Source: Gyrodactylus bullatarudis
Lineage: Eukaryota; Platyhelminthes; Monogenea; Gyrodactylidea; Gyrodactylidae
Direction: 5' to 3'
NCBI GenBank assembly: GCA_012064415.1
Contig: SSNU01000279.1
Span: 496,001-560,000 of the forward strand
Length of the DNA stretch: 64,000 bases
Every line of letters begins with the position of its first letter. Positions within the stretch are counted from its first letter, which is position 1. This document shows positions 22,608-33,300 of this stretch, piece after piece. The notes beneath the pieces are model-generated. The model did not search any database. It saw only the letters and a list, made by a program, of their open reading frames with translations, and was not told where the DNA came from. The translations under genes and the position numbers were made by a program.

Positions 22608-25067
22608 ATGACGTCCAATAATAATATGTACAGAGTTGGCGGTGAGTTAGAAAACCAATACAAAATTAAAATACCTGTTTTTCATTGTCCAATTTAGATT
22701 TCGTCTATTTTGAATCAACCCCAGGTGCACCGTTCCAAATAAGACGTATTGATGAACTGGCCAAAGTGAGAATCTGATTAAAAATATCATGTCAAATTTT
22801 TATATTTCTATAACAATTCTAGACTAGTTCTGGTGCTGTTGAAGCAAAAGTTACATGTTTCTACCGTCGTCGAGATATACCAAAAATTCTCCTGAAGCAA
22901 GTCAAAAATTTTTGTAAGTTTATTCAATTTCAATATTTGACAATACCTAATCAATCAAAATAGCTGGTTATTTAATATCTAGTTAATATTGTTATCAGAT
23001 TATTTTGGTTTCTTTAAATACAATTGATGATTAAAATTTTAGATCGAATTTTTGAATCCGATTCCGAAGATGATGAAGATGAAAAAATTGAGTCAAAGCC
23101 GAAAGCTGTTGCTGTAGATCCAGTCAATAATACCGAGAAGAATGGTGGATATTCAAAGGAGACAAAATCACAAATCCGCCATCGGGAATTATTCCTTTCG
23201 CGACAGACCCAGCATCTCCCTGCCACTCATATTCGTGGTAAATGTTCTGTTACACTATTCAATGGAGTTGAACCTATTACGAATTATCTCAAAAGAGATG
23301 ATGCATTTTATTATAAACTCGTCTATGATCCCAATAACAAAACCTTGCAAGAGGATCGGGGCGCTCTTAGAATTGGCGGTGAATTTCAGTGTCCTGTACA
23401 AGCTTTCTTGAAAGATGATGAAAAAGATCCTCGAATGACTCAGGATCTTGAAAGTCTCGTCTGGGATCCAAACAATAAAATGTCTGAAAAGGATTTTGAA
23501 CTTGTTAATACTCTAACAAAGGCTATCGGAACCTATGCTAGAGGTCATGATTTGGCTGTTCCATTGAGACAGGGACCGTTACTTTTAGAGGCAATCACCG
23601 GCAGCAATAGAGACATCACCCGCCAATTCACCTATGACCTCATACACAAGGCAAGATACTCTCTTGAAGAAGCTGTAAGATCTTTAGTTCCTGGTAAGTA
23701 CTCCATTTCATCATGTTACTACAATGATTCAGAATATTTTGCAAAAGAAATATATTTCCATTGCAAGATAATGAGTCAGCATATTCTCTTTTAGCTAAAA
23801 ATCTACACTCTCATCCCTACATGTAAATAAATAGAAATAAATTTAACTCAGACTACTTTAAAGTAAATAAAAAAATTAACTATATATTTAATCAGGAGGT
23901 CAACCAATCCTCGTTAGAGATCAGCTGGAAGAATGGTCTCCGTCAGAGCATGCTCTCTTTGAAGAAGGTTTCGATAAATACTCAAAGTCATTCGGAGACA
24001 TTCGTTCTGAATTGTTGCCGTGGAAAACTCATGCATCTCTTGTGGAAATGTACTATGTTTGGAAGACAACTGATAGATTTGTTAAGCGTCGACGTTCCAA
24101 AATCTCTGCTCAAGAGAACAAACTAAAACAAGTCTACATTCCAAACTATAATAAGCCTAATTTAAATGTCTCTTATCACACAATGCTTGTTTCCTCAATT
24201 ACATCTGGCCAGTTGAAGCCAAATGCAGCGTCTACTGAGCCGAAGGAATGTCAATCTTGTAAAACTCCAAACTCTTCATATTGGTACGGATGGACGAGTG
24301 ATCCAGCTAATCCCTCATCATTGTCCAAAATCTGTACAACCTGTTGGTTCTACTGGAAGAAATATGGTGGTCTAAAGTCTGATCAAAAGATTGAATCTTC
24401 TCTACCAAGTAAGTACAAGTTTTTCTTATCACCTTGAAACAGTATTTTCAAAAATATTTCCAACCCCAAAGTTTCCGACCAAGGAGACAAAAAGAATCTA
24501 CCTGGTACTCCTCAGACGGGCAGTGTGAACGCATCTATCGCCTTAATCACATCCAACGGTTCTGTTTTACGCGGAGGTGGTACTCATTGTCTTATTACTC
24601 CCATTTCTATACGTCTAACTCGTCACAAGGCCAAAGACTTGATCACTCTTAAGAGGATATGCCGGAAGCCTGGTCGTATTCCCGATTCAATCAAGTATGA
24701 AGGTAAATTCGATGAGGTTATCGTTGATGCCAAAATCAAGGAAATTGTCACCAAACTCATTGCAATGGCCAAAGATGGCATCGGCGATGATGATGGTAAA
24801 AAGACAACTGAGGCAATTAAGAAGCGAATTCTCGCCAGAGAATTCAAGGTGAAAAGGACTCTGGAAGAGAAGAAGACGAACCTCATCAAGGTTCTCTCAC
24901 AAATTGCTGACTACAAGAAAATAGAACTATCTGATGCTAAAGAATTCGACATTACCATTGGCAATAACAATGCCAACAATGCAAAGAAGAGGAAAAATCT
25001 AGATACAATGAGTGAAGACGAGGATGGTCTTGCCAATAAACTAGCTAAACCAAATGAAGCAATTTGA
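22608..25067 (+). CDS. MTA: Metastasis-associated protein (NuRD subunit), MTA family
   Basis: MTA proteins scaffold HDAC1/2 in the NuRD co-repressor complex in the nucleus. Exons 22608-22641, 22698-22765, 22823-22913, 23043-23693, 23896-24408 and 24472-25067 give 650 aa. The N-terminus reads MYRVG-DFVYFE, then FYRRRDI, the start of the BAH domain. RHRELFLSRQ and LPATHIRGKCSV lie near residues 110-135. ELM2 covers about 174-278, SANT about 293-345 (EEWSPSE to YYVWKTTDRF), and KQVYIPNYNKP follows. A GATA-type zinc finger at about 399-434 has CQSC and CTTCWFYWKKYGG. The BAH domain is shortened by an acidic insert (SDSEDDEDE) replacing part of the usual fold. The C-terminal arm keeps a basic RLTRHKAKD-type segment. 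The last acceptor is a choice: 24472 keeps phase with the GTAAGT donor at 24409. Confidence 0.92.
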
Positions 25068-25299
25068 TAACTGTCGAATGATTTGAAAAATATATTACAC
25101 ATAATGTTTTTAAATCATGCATCATACATCTATCTATTTACCCAAATTTACCCAAGCTTATTTTTGTTAGACCTTGAAAAAGACAAAAATTAAACTCAAC
25201 CCAGATACAGATTAAAGATACATATGAGTAAGAAAATGAGACAAGAAATTGAAAGCTTATAGGGTCCACATGAATTTCAATTTCATTCATTACCGTTTG

Positions 25300-25640
25300 G
25301 GAGGTTAATTTCGATTTCTTGATCATCTTCACTACTTGAAAATCAATGAAATTTTGATAATTCAAAATCCCTCAAGTGGGGTTAATCTGGTGAAATTTTG
25401 GCTGTCTAGTTGTGATCCACCCTCCTACCTTGAAATCAATAAAAATTTCCAAATTTCGATCGGATTTTGGCGCCAAATTGAAATTTAAAATTAATTTTTG
25501 TTCAAAATCTTTTTTCATCAAATAACATGGTCTGAATTCATAAAAATATCTTTATCATATTCCATTCCTTGATGAAAAAATGAAGGTTTTTCTATAAATC
25601 ATAGATTTCCAGTAATAATAAGAATACAGTCAAACCATCG
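25300..25640. repeat. Dispersed repeat fragment related to the 62.1-62.7 kb palindrome
   Basis: In the convergent spacer (25068-26087), sequence such as CACTACTTGAAAATCAATGA, GGCGCCAAATTGAAATTTAA and CATAGATTTCC matches blocks of the long palindrome at 62072-62714. Further diverged pieces occur near 34370-34470. No coding frame. The remaining spacer shows nothing. Confidence 0.6.
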
Positions 25641-26087
25641 ATTCAGCGGGAGAATTTTATCCCTCGCACTTTTTCACGATTGACCAATCAGAATGCAAGA
25701 AAATTGAATTTCAACTTAATCATCACAAATTTAATATCAAAATGTACCTTATACAATTTCCAGGAAATTGAACTATTTCTCATTTAGCTACGACATAAAA
25801 TGTAGGTTCTATTAGCATTATTGTATTTTTGGTAATTTGTTTTTATTCCACTAATAGTAAATTTGTCACTCTACTCAAAAGTGTCTAAAATTTTAGATTC
25901 GAATCATTATTAATTGAAATCCCATAATTTAAATGTGTACTAATAAATAAATGAATATGATTTATTAAAAAAACAGCAGTGCTAAAAAGAGTTTTTTTAA
26001 AGACTTAAACATTTAATCAATACTAAAACTTGCTCTCAATGAAGGAATTGTTGTGAAATAACCGTGGAACTTTATTCAAAATTTCAT

Positions 26088-26900
26088 TTAGTAAATCATT
26101 TCCCGGTTCAAAAAGTCCTGGAGCGTCCTCTCGATATGTTTCTCATACTGTAACTCAATCATGGCCTCGGTGATCTCAAAGAGAAATCCTTTATCTATCG
26201 GCTTCATATCATCATTGAGAAGTGTAATAACAGGCCATTGTACAATCACTAGATGTGAGACCTGTATTAACCTCTCAGGCTGGAATAACTTGAGATCGAT
26301 ACACATGGTCATATCTTTTAGCTCAATGCCTCCAGCGTGATATCCTTTAAAGATTTGTTTTCCATTAAATTGGCCTACTAGCCTTGTATCGCTCAGATAA
26401 ATACACATTTTCATCATGTTATTCTCGAGCTGGCTTTCATCAATTTTGAGGTGAACATGATTGAAGCGTCTCATTATCCTGGGCGCAATTACCTTTTCCA
26501 GTTTAACTGAGAAGAAAACATTTTGCATTTCAAAGGTGAAATTGTCACTCTTGGATGTCTTAAGGAGCCATGCGATGGTACCGTCAGTCAAAATATCCAA
26601 GAGATTGTTCTCGGTTGAATTGCTACTACTGTTTTTGAACGACTCAAACTCTAATTCGTATTGACTCTTGAGATGATAGTCTAAAATTCCGTTTGTAAAT
26701 TGGAAGAACTTACACTTTCTTGAAAAGACAATTCCAATGATAGTCGAGACTATCGAGGCCAATATGAGGAATAAGAACAGACAGCCTAGTCCGGAGTCAG
26801 ATGAAGAGTTTTTCTTGTCCCCCTCTTCAATAGATGAATCAGTTCTATGCGGATTAGGTGAATTTCGTTCAACACCTTCAACTTCACTGTTTGAGTTCAT
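26088..26900 (-). CDS. Orphan type II membrane protein
   Basis: A single-exon frame of 270 codons that I do not recognise. Residues 1-37 are polar and acidic. One hydrophobic helix follows at about 38-60 (GCLFLFLILASIVSTIIGIV), followed by RKCK. A 210-residue region follows with N-glycosylation sequons in SSSNSTEN and DNFTF. The missing signal peptide and the acidic start then helix then basic order fit a type II orientation, though the basic residues on the distal side make topology uncertain. The outer part alternates short hydrophobic strands without cysteine pairs and resembles a beta-rich lumenal domain. It is divergent from the 551-aa membrane protein at 27800. Codon use looks like that of the neighbours. 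No function is proposed. Confidence 0.6.
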   Translation of the reverse strand: MNSNSEVEGVERNSPNPHRTDSSIEEGDKKNSSSDSGLGCLFLFLILASIVSTIIGIVFSRKCKFFQFTNGILDYHLKSQYELEFESFKNSSSNSTENNLLDILTDGTIAWLLKTSKSDNFTFEMQNVFFSVKLEKVIAPRIMRRFNHVHLKIDESQLENNMMKMCIYLSDTRLVGQFNGKQIFKGYHAGGIELKDMTMCIDLKLFQPERLIQVSHLVIVQWPVITLLNDDMKPIDKGFLFEITEAMIELQYEKHIERTLQDFLNREMIY

Positions 26901-27799
26901 ATGGTATTATTAATCGAACAAGTAGAGAATATTGGCTATATTATTATTAATCGACTAGTTAGTTAGTGGAATATCATTGTTTACTTTGGAAATTCTGTTG
27001 AATTCATGCAATACAATATAATGGGTTTAACAATTATTAATATTATCATTGGAAAAATACTTGTAAAAATCAATATTCATATAGCTTTAACATGGAGAAT
27101 AGTTAAGTATAATAATAAGTATTGGGAAATTTACACTTGCGGTATCATTTATTTCAATTATTACTCTATTATTTTAATAGACTAATATTTTTTTTCACTT
27201 CATCAGTATCAAAATATGAAATAATTTCAGAAACAGTAGATCTCTTGGCTAACAGTATCAATGATTATGAAAATTTTCCTGACTTGGTTTCATCACTGAT
27301 ATTTTTCCAATTTTAACATCAGTTTCCCTGTATAAAGCTTTATGTAGAATAAAAATCAGCTTCAAATATTATTGATCTGGTAATGATCTGAAGTTGGTAT
27401 AGCTAATGTTGAAATAGGAAAAGTATCAGTATTATGATGATAATTTTTTGATAAAACCAACTTGAAGTGATGCTGTGTCAGAAAATTTTAATAATTATTG
27501 ATACTGCAAGTGTTAATCTCACTTAGTTTAGAGCACTGCTCTTTTTCGAAAAAATAGCGAAATTCAATAATTTACTTAACATTTGGTTCAAAACATGAGG
27601 TTTTTAAATTATACATTTAAGTTAATCTATAGGAATTGAACACACATCTGCAAGTTAGAAAAATCCTTCCTCTACCCCAGAACCTTTTGTCTATGAAGTA
27701 GACATGATATATTATAGAGGACAATGGTTTGTATTAAGAGAGATTTTTGATGGGTCCTTTCATTATGTTTGTTTGTAGAAAATTCATTAAGCTGTTTGA
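26901..27799. other. Divergent spacer with a degenerate inverted repeat
   Basis: This 899-bp spacer separates the two orphan membrane protein genes. About 27130-27515 has weakly matching ends (ACACTTGCGGTATCATT near 27132 versus AATGATACTGCAAGTGT-type sequence near 27500, inverted), suggesting an old MITE. Promoters of both genes must lie here. No gene is seen. Confidence 0.4.
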
Positions 27800-29455
27800 A
27801 TGAATAATTTTGAAGAATGTAAATTTTCTCAGGATTTTAGAGACCCCATCGTAAGTGATGATGAGTACAATAGATGCGATGACAACGTTGAATACATTGA
27901 AATTATTTCTAAAGTAACAAAGGAATACTATCTTGATCATCACAAGTGTAACATCACCTACGGTCTATGGCTATTCGCTAAGCATTCATTAGATTCAACC
28001 ATTATTACCGTTACTATTGATAACGCTGTCATTTTTCAGCCAAATGATATCAAAGCAATTCTGGATGTTCCATGTAAAATTTCCCAGCCGGGCATTTTGT
28101 ACTTTCCAAAGTTCAATCATGAATCCTTTGCTGGGACCTACTTTTATGTTCAAAACGATCACTCAAAGTATCAGTACTCAGTTAAAGTACACGTGGTCTT
28201 TATAAACGATCTGCATAGGGATCGTAAGTTGGCCTATCATATCCCTGGAAATGAAATTATACTGAACGATCTTGACGAGTACCACGACCACAAAGATCTT
28301 GATCATAAGGAATACTTATTCTACAATTATCGATATAAAAAGTTTGACATTCTCAACGATGATCTCATGATAACCTTCAATAGGAAGTTGTTCTTTCCAG
28401 ACTTTATGAAATGCGAACAAACATCATATGCCTTGGTCTATGAGTGCTGCATTTATATACGATTAGCATCAGATAACAACACCATCAACTCCCCATTGAA
28501 GAATGATTTACTCAAAGGCTTCAGATTTCTCTATGAATATCACAGGCTTTTGAATCAGACCAAGGTGAAAGGTGAAATTGTAGACAAGGCATTTAAGCAT
28601 AATTTTGTATTAAACTCAACCTCTGAGTATGTTTGTGTACCATGTCATAACAGCCTAACAAGGATGTATAAATATCAGTATCCAATCATTTACAAGACTC
28701 CAAACTATTACATTTATGGCAATGTAACCAATCCATGTACGGAACCTAGTTTAGCTCAAATTTATCAACTGGCCCTGATGAACGATGTCAAAACAATTAG
28801 GGAATATTACCTTGGCGAGAATATAAACATGACATTTCGCATTGAAGATGTCATTGAGAATGCAGAGAGCCGATTTAATTTGACCTGCAAATCAGATCAT
28901 GTCAGTTTAGTGAGGAACTGCAGTGGAATCTCTGAAATGGGCATACAATGGAGGAAGATTCATTCGAATTACACTCAGCCATTTTATGTTGAATCATTGT
29001 TAGATGATCGAGTTTACATTGACCCAAATTGTAGTCTACAAATTACCAGGGGAACTTATGAAGATGAAGGTCTGTATGGGGGTTACATCTACCGATATGG
29101 AACAGGATTTCCCACGGAACCAGATTGTAATTTCAGGATAAAAATCATTTCAAATGCCTATAGCACGCCTTCATTTGAGCAAATATTCATCGGCTTTTTA
29201 ATTTTACTCCTCTTGGGTTTGTGTAATCTTGTCTTTTGGTCCACAGTTGGCCTCTGTCTCAAACGCACCATGCTAGAGGAGCTTAATGAACGGGAACGAA
29301 AACGAAGGGAAAAAAATAAGAAGAAATTGGCAAGACTTGCAAAGATTAGCGCCAAGGAAAAATCTTTAGACCAATCCTTGAAGACCATCAAGAAGAGGAA
29401 TAAAGTTTTGGCTACAAAAAGAAAGACAGCAAAGAACTCAAAAACAAAAGGATGA
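27800..29455 (+). CDS. Orphan single-pass membrane protein with Ig-like features and lysine-rich tail
   Basis: A single long exon of 551 codons that I do not recognise. The bulk is an extracellular-type region with many cysteines and NxS/T sequons (CNITYG, LNQTK, INMTFR, CNSG-type NCSG, SNYTQP). Two stretches look like degenerate immunoglobulin folds: an early one with C...GLWLFAKHS...GTYFYVQ, and a later one (about residues 355-450) with LTCKSD, IQWRK and YEDEGLYGGYIY, the D-x-G-x-Y signature of a C-terminal Ig strand. A transmembrane helix spans about residues 462-485. The roughly 65-residue cytoplasmic tail is extremely Lys/Arg-rich (ERERKRREKNKKK) and may be helical. No signal peptide follows the first ATG, so a short upstream exon may be missing. 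Ig assignment is inference. Confidence 0.65.
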   Translation: MNNFEECKFSQDFRDPIVSDDEYNRCDDNVEYIEIISKVTKEYYLDHHKCNITYGLWLFAKHSLDSTIITVTIDNAVIFQPNDIKAILDVPCKISQPGILYFPKFNHESFAGTYFYVQNDHSKYQYSVKVHVVFINDLHRDRKLAYHIPGNEIILNDLDEYHDHKDLDHKEYLFYNYRYKKFDILNDDLMITFNRKLFFPDFMKCEQTSYALVYECCIYIRLASDNNTINSPLKNDLLKGFRFLYEYHRLLNQTKVKGEIVDKAFKHNFVLNSTSEYVCVPCHNSLTRMYKYQYPIIYKTPNYYIYGNVTNPCTEPSLAQIYQLALMNDVKTIREYYLGENINMTFRIEDVIENAESRFNLTCKSDHVSLVRNCSGISEMGIQWRKIHSNYTQPFYVESLLDDRVYIDPNCSLQITRGTYEDEGLYGGYIYRYGTGFPTEPDCNFRIKIISNAYSTPSFEQIFIGFLILLLLGLCNLVFWSTVGLCLKRTMLEELNERERKRREKNKKKLARLAKISAKEKSLDQSLKTIKKRNKVLATKRKTAKNSKTKG

Positions 29456-30374
29456 AGAATGATGAAAAAACTCTCTCCGAATAATTACATTTCTTAATCT
29501 GTCACTGTATTTTTAGATTGAAAGAAATGAGTAAAACAAATATGTAATTTGATAGAGACTTGTTTCACAACATCCGGTCTCAAATCTGATTAGTGATCGT
29601 TATTATGTGAACCTGGCTCATGGATAACAAGTTAATCATATAAATCATGGTGTTCTTTTACAGGATATATTTGGCGTATAGTATACTAGAGTACAGCTCA
29701 ATTTTCAAAACTATCAACATAACAATTCTCAAACAGATTTTACTAATAAGCAGATACAAAGGATTTAATTTATGTTAAAATCTGTTCTAAGAACTATCCG
29801 AGAATAAAGGTAGAAATTCTCAAAAAAGTCGTGGCAGTAATTACTTCAACTCAGAGAGTTTATTTAATTCGAGGTAGGAACTGTACCCACCAAGCTATCC
29901 CAACTATCTATATTAAAATAATTATATAATGCAAATTCTCTTCCTGAAATGTTGGAGCATGTATTTCTGATTGCATTCTGTATATAGTTAAATACATTAA
30001 GGAGTTGAGCAGTATATTTTATTGGTCCAGATCTGAAAAGATCCCATTCGAAATTGAAATCAATTTGCTCAGTGTTTGAAGATTTGACTTTCGAAATTGA
30101 TTAAAAATCGACTGATCTGATAGTAACCATAATACATAAATAAGTGTCATTATCAAGAATAAATACAGGTCTTGTTACTTTTCAATATACTGCATTTGAA
30201 CTTTTGCAGATGTAAAAAAGTCAATTTGAAAAAGAGAATTTTTTTATCAATACTTTTTCTTTATTGAACAAAAGAATATGAACTAACATTTTCTTTTTCT
30301 TATAAAAAATAATCTTGTTTCACAATGACAATATATAGGTTGGTTTCGTTACTTTTCTCCATTTGAATTGCTCA
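29456..30374. other. Convergent intergenic space, no gene seen
   Basis: Lies between the stops of the Ig-like gene (+) and the SLC2-like gene (-). AT-rich, with no frame or repeat I can support. It probably holds both 3' UTRs. Confidence 0.4.
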
Positions 30375-33300
30375 TCAAATTGCTGAGGTTGTTGGATCGT
30401 AGACAATGAAGCTGGACAATATGCTAGCCGCGAATTGCATTATTGCATAGATGTGGAATAATCCTAAGATGAAGATAACTTCTGAATTAGAGTTTCAATG
30501 AGGTTGTATAGAAGAAATTTATCACTTTTCAAGGGCTAACATTAATAATCATCACCATAGAAAGGGAATGCCTGGTTTGTTTCGTTTTATTTTGTGGCAC
30601 GTAAAAGATGATGAGTATGCCAGGAAATAGAGCAAACCTGGTATCGCCTTTGTTTAAAGAAGTCTTCTATTGATTAGATAAAAGCAGAGGTCTTCTATTT
30701 CTTATATTTTACGTAGCAGATCGTTTCAGAAATGCTGAATTTTATAGTAATATGAAGAAATGACCAGTTTTTTAATCAAGCATGTGAAAAAAACATGAGT
30801 AAAATTCTGTGTCTTCAATGTGTCTCTAATGTGTACAAATAATAAGAACATTTATAGGATGATTTTTTGCCTCACCAAAATATGGAATATAATCGGGACT
30901 GGCCAAGAATGTCGAAGTAACAATGGTATTTGTGATCCAGTTTACAGAAACAGAAATCGAGAAGCCAATCTCCTTACCCCAACATGGAAATATCTCAGCG
31001 TTGATGATCCATGCAAGATGGGCGATTGTGGGCGTAAACGCAAGAAGGAATATGAACAATCCAAAGATTACTTGCCATCCGAATACTTTTGACTGAATAA
31101 TGAATAATGTTTGGGTTAGAGAATCTGGAGGGTTCCTGGGAGGTTTATTTTTAATCAAACTATCGTTACAGCTATTTTATGGGTTTCTGTGTTGAAACCT
31201 TCATTGCATGAAAACCAAATGATTTTTATCATAAAATTCTTAGTTCAGAGTAAGAGATTTTTTATAATTGTTTTAGGTTGTTTTGTTGGTTCCTATTAGT
31301 CCTTGACCAACTTGGATTTTTCATGACACGATCTACTAGCAGAGTTGGAAGAAAATAAGTTTGAATTTTCGTTCATCAATGCTATTATAACACACATCAC
31401 ATGTGTGTTATTCGAATTTACAACAAATTTTCATGTCATAAAATTGGAGTTGAAAAGAGTTTTGATTTTATTTGAAAAAAAAAATCGATAAAAACCTTGT
31501 GCGAGATGATAATTTTAATCAAACTGTTACCCTTGATAGGCTTGGGATTTATCTATTTACTGTTTCATGCAATCAGAGAGAGACCAAAGGTTACGTAATT
31601 GCTGCATTTCAATTCATCACACTATGACGAAGATCAATGAAATTTTACTGGACATGATCGATGAGATTCTAAAGCTGTTAACGATATTAAATTGATGCAT
31701 ATTTCCATTATTTAAAGGAAACTTTAACTTTTAGCTTTTTAACTTTTCTCTCCACTGTTGTTGTATTTATTGGAAAAGTTTTGGTGTTTTTTTAGTTTAC
31801 ATTTTATTCTGATTTTCTTCAACTTTTACTATTTCTTTCATGATTTTTAAATTATAATTTTCATTCATCTTTTAACTTTTATCATTATCGAAGAGACACT
31901 ACTGATGAACCTTTGAGAAATGTACATTTGGTGTTAATATATACCTTTTTTCTCTACCTTTCCATCAATAAATGTTACCGTTGATAGTCTCAAAAACTGT
32001 ATGGAATTTTCAAATAGTGTTTTTTAGTACAAAAATATACTACAATTTACTAAAATTTAGACAAAAAATGGTTCTATACTGAAACAAATAATTTCAATCA
32101 TGCTACCAGTAACAAGATACCTGGGATTCTTGGGACTATCAAGAGAAACAAGATTAACAGTAGTAACATAAATATACCTTCAGAATCATCCAATGGGTTT
32201 TCGTTATCGGATTATAAAGTTGAATTTTCAATGTGTGATTATGTATAATTATTACGGGGTTATATTACTTTCAAAATAATAAAATTGATACAATTGTAAT
32301 TCTTTAGGAATTATGAAATTATTATTTTTGTAACATTTGGAGAGGTATGACAAATATGAAAAAAAATCCAAGCAATTTCATTACTTTTGTTTTACATTCA
32401 TAACTACCATATATTGTATAGTAACATGAAATAATAATATATTGCATTTTTTAATATGGTATATGATCTATGCATGCAAAAGAAAACACACTCACCAGAT
32501 AGAGATAATGATTTTTCAGTCTATAGAATGTAAAATGAAAAAGATGAATGCAAACGAATATGTGTGTAGAGAATGGAAAAAAATTCAAGTCACGTGACTG
32601 CCTACTATAGTGGGAAGGAGGAATTTATCAATCTGTGTTGAATCCTTCCCCTGTTTGACATTCCCAGATCACATTTACATCACAAACAACAACCCCTCAA
32701 GAGAAAAAAGAATGGGCATTCTTCTATACATTTGAAATAGTATTGACCGACTAGGTCATTTCGTTCATGTACATTAGGGTAATACAAAAGTTTTTAAACT
32801 TTTTCGACTATTCTTTTGAATTTTTTTCAATTTTTATAAATCCGCGTCAACGAATTTTAATGCGTTTTAAAGAATTTTGGGAAAATGGGATTCAGAACTA
32901 GAAATTTTTACCCTAATGTACATCATTTTGATAAGGGTTATTTAGGGAAATAATAGTGGTTGACAGGGGTATTTTGAAAAATGCCAATAAATATAGATAT
33001 ATTTATTTTTTTCTAAATCTCTATCTTGATGTAAGTTTGCTTAGTTTTCGAGAATTCGACACCTTAATGGCCCAAATTCGACTCAAAAACTCGTCTGTGG
33101 CGGATTACTTAGAGGAAATCGATCCTTCAAATTGGGCAGAACATGCTTTTCCTAAGTGCCGCTATGCACAAACAAATGAGCCATACACAGATTATTTCAC
33201 AAAGATTTTCAATAAGATTCTTGGGATTACACGGACCTTGGATGTTTTCCCATCTGTTAACGAGCAACATTTCCGTGTTGGTCAAAACCTTTCGAATAAG

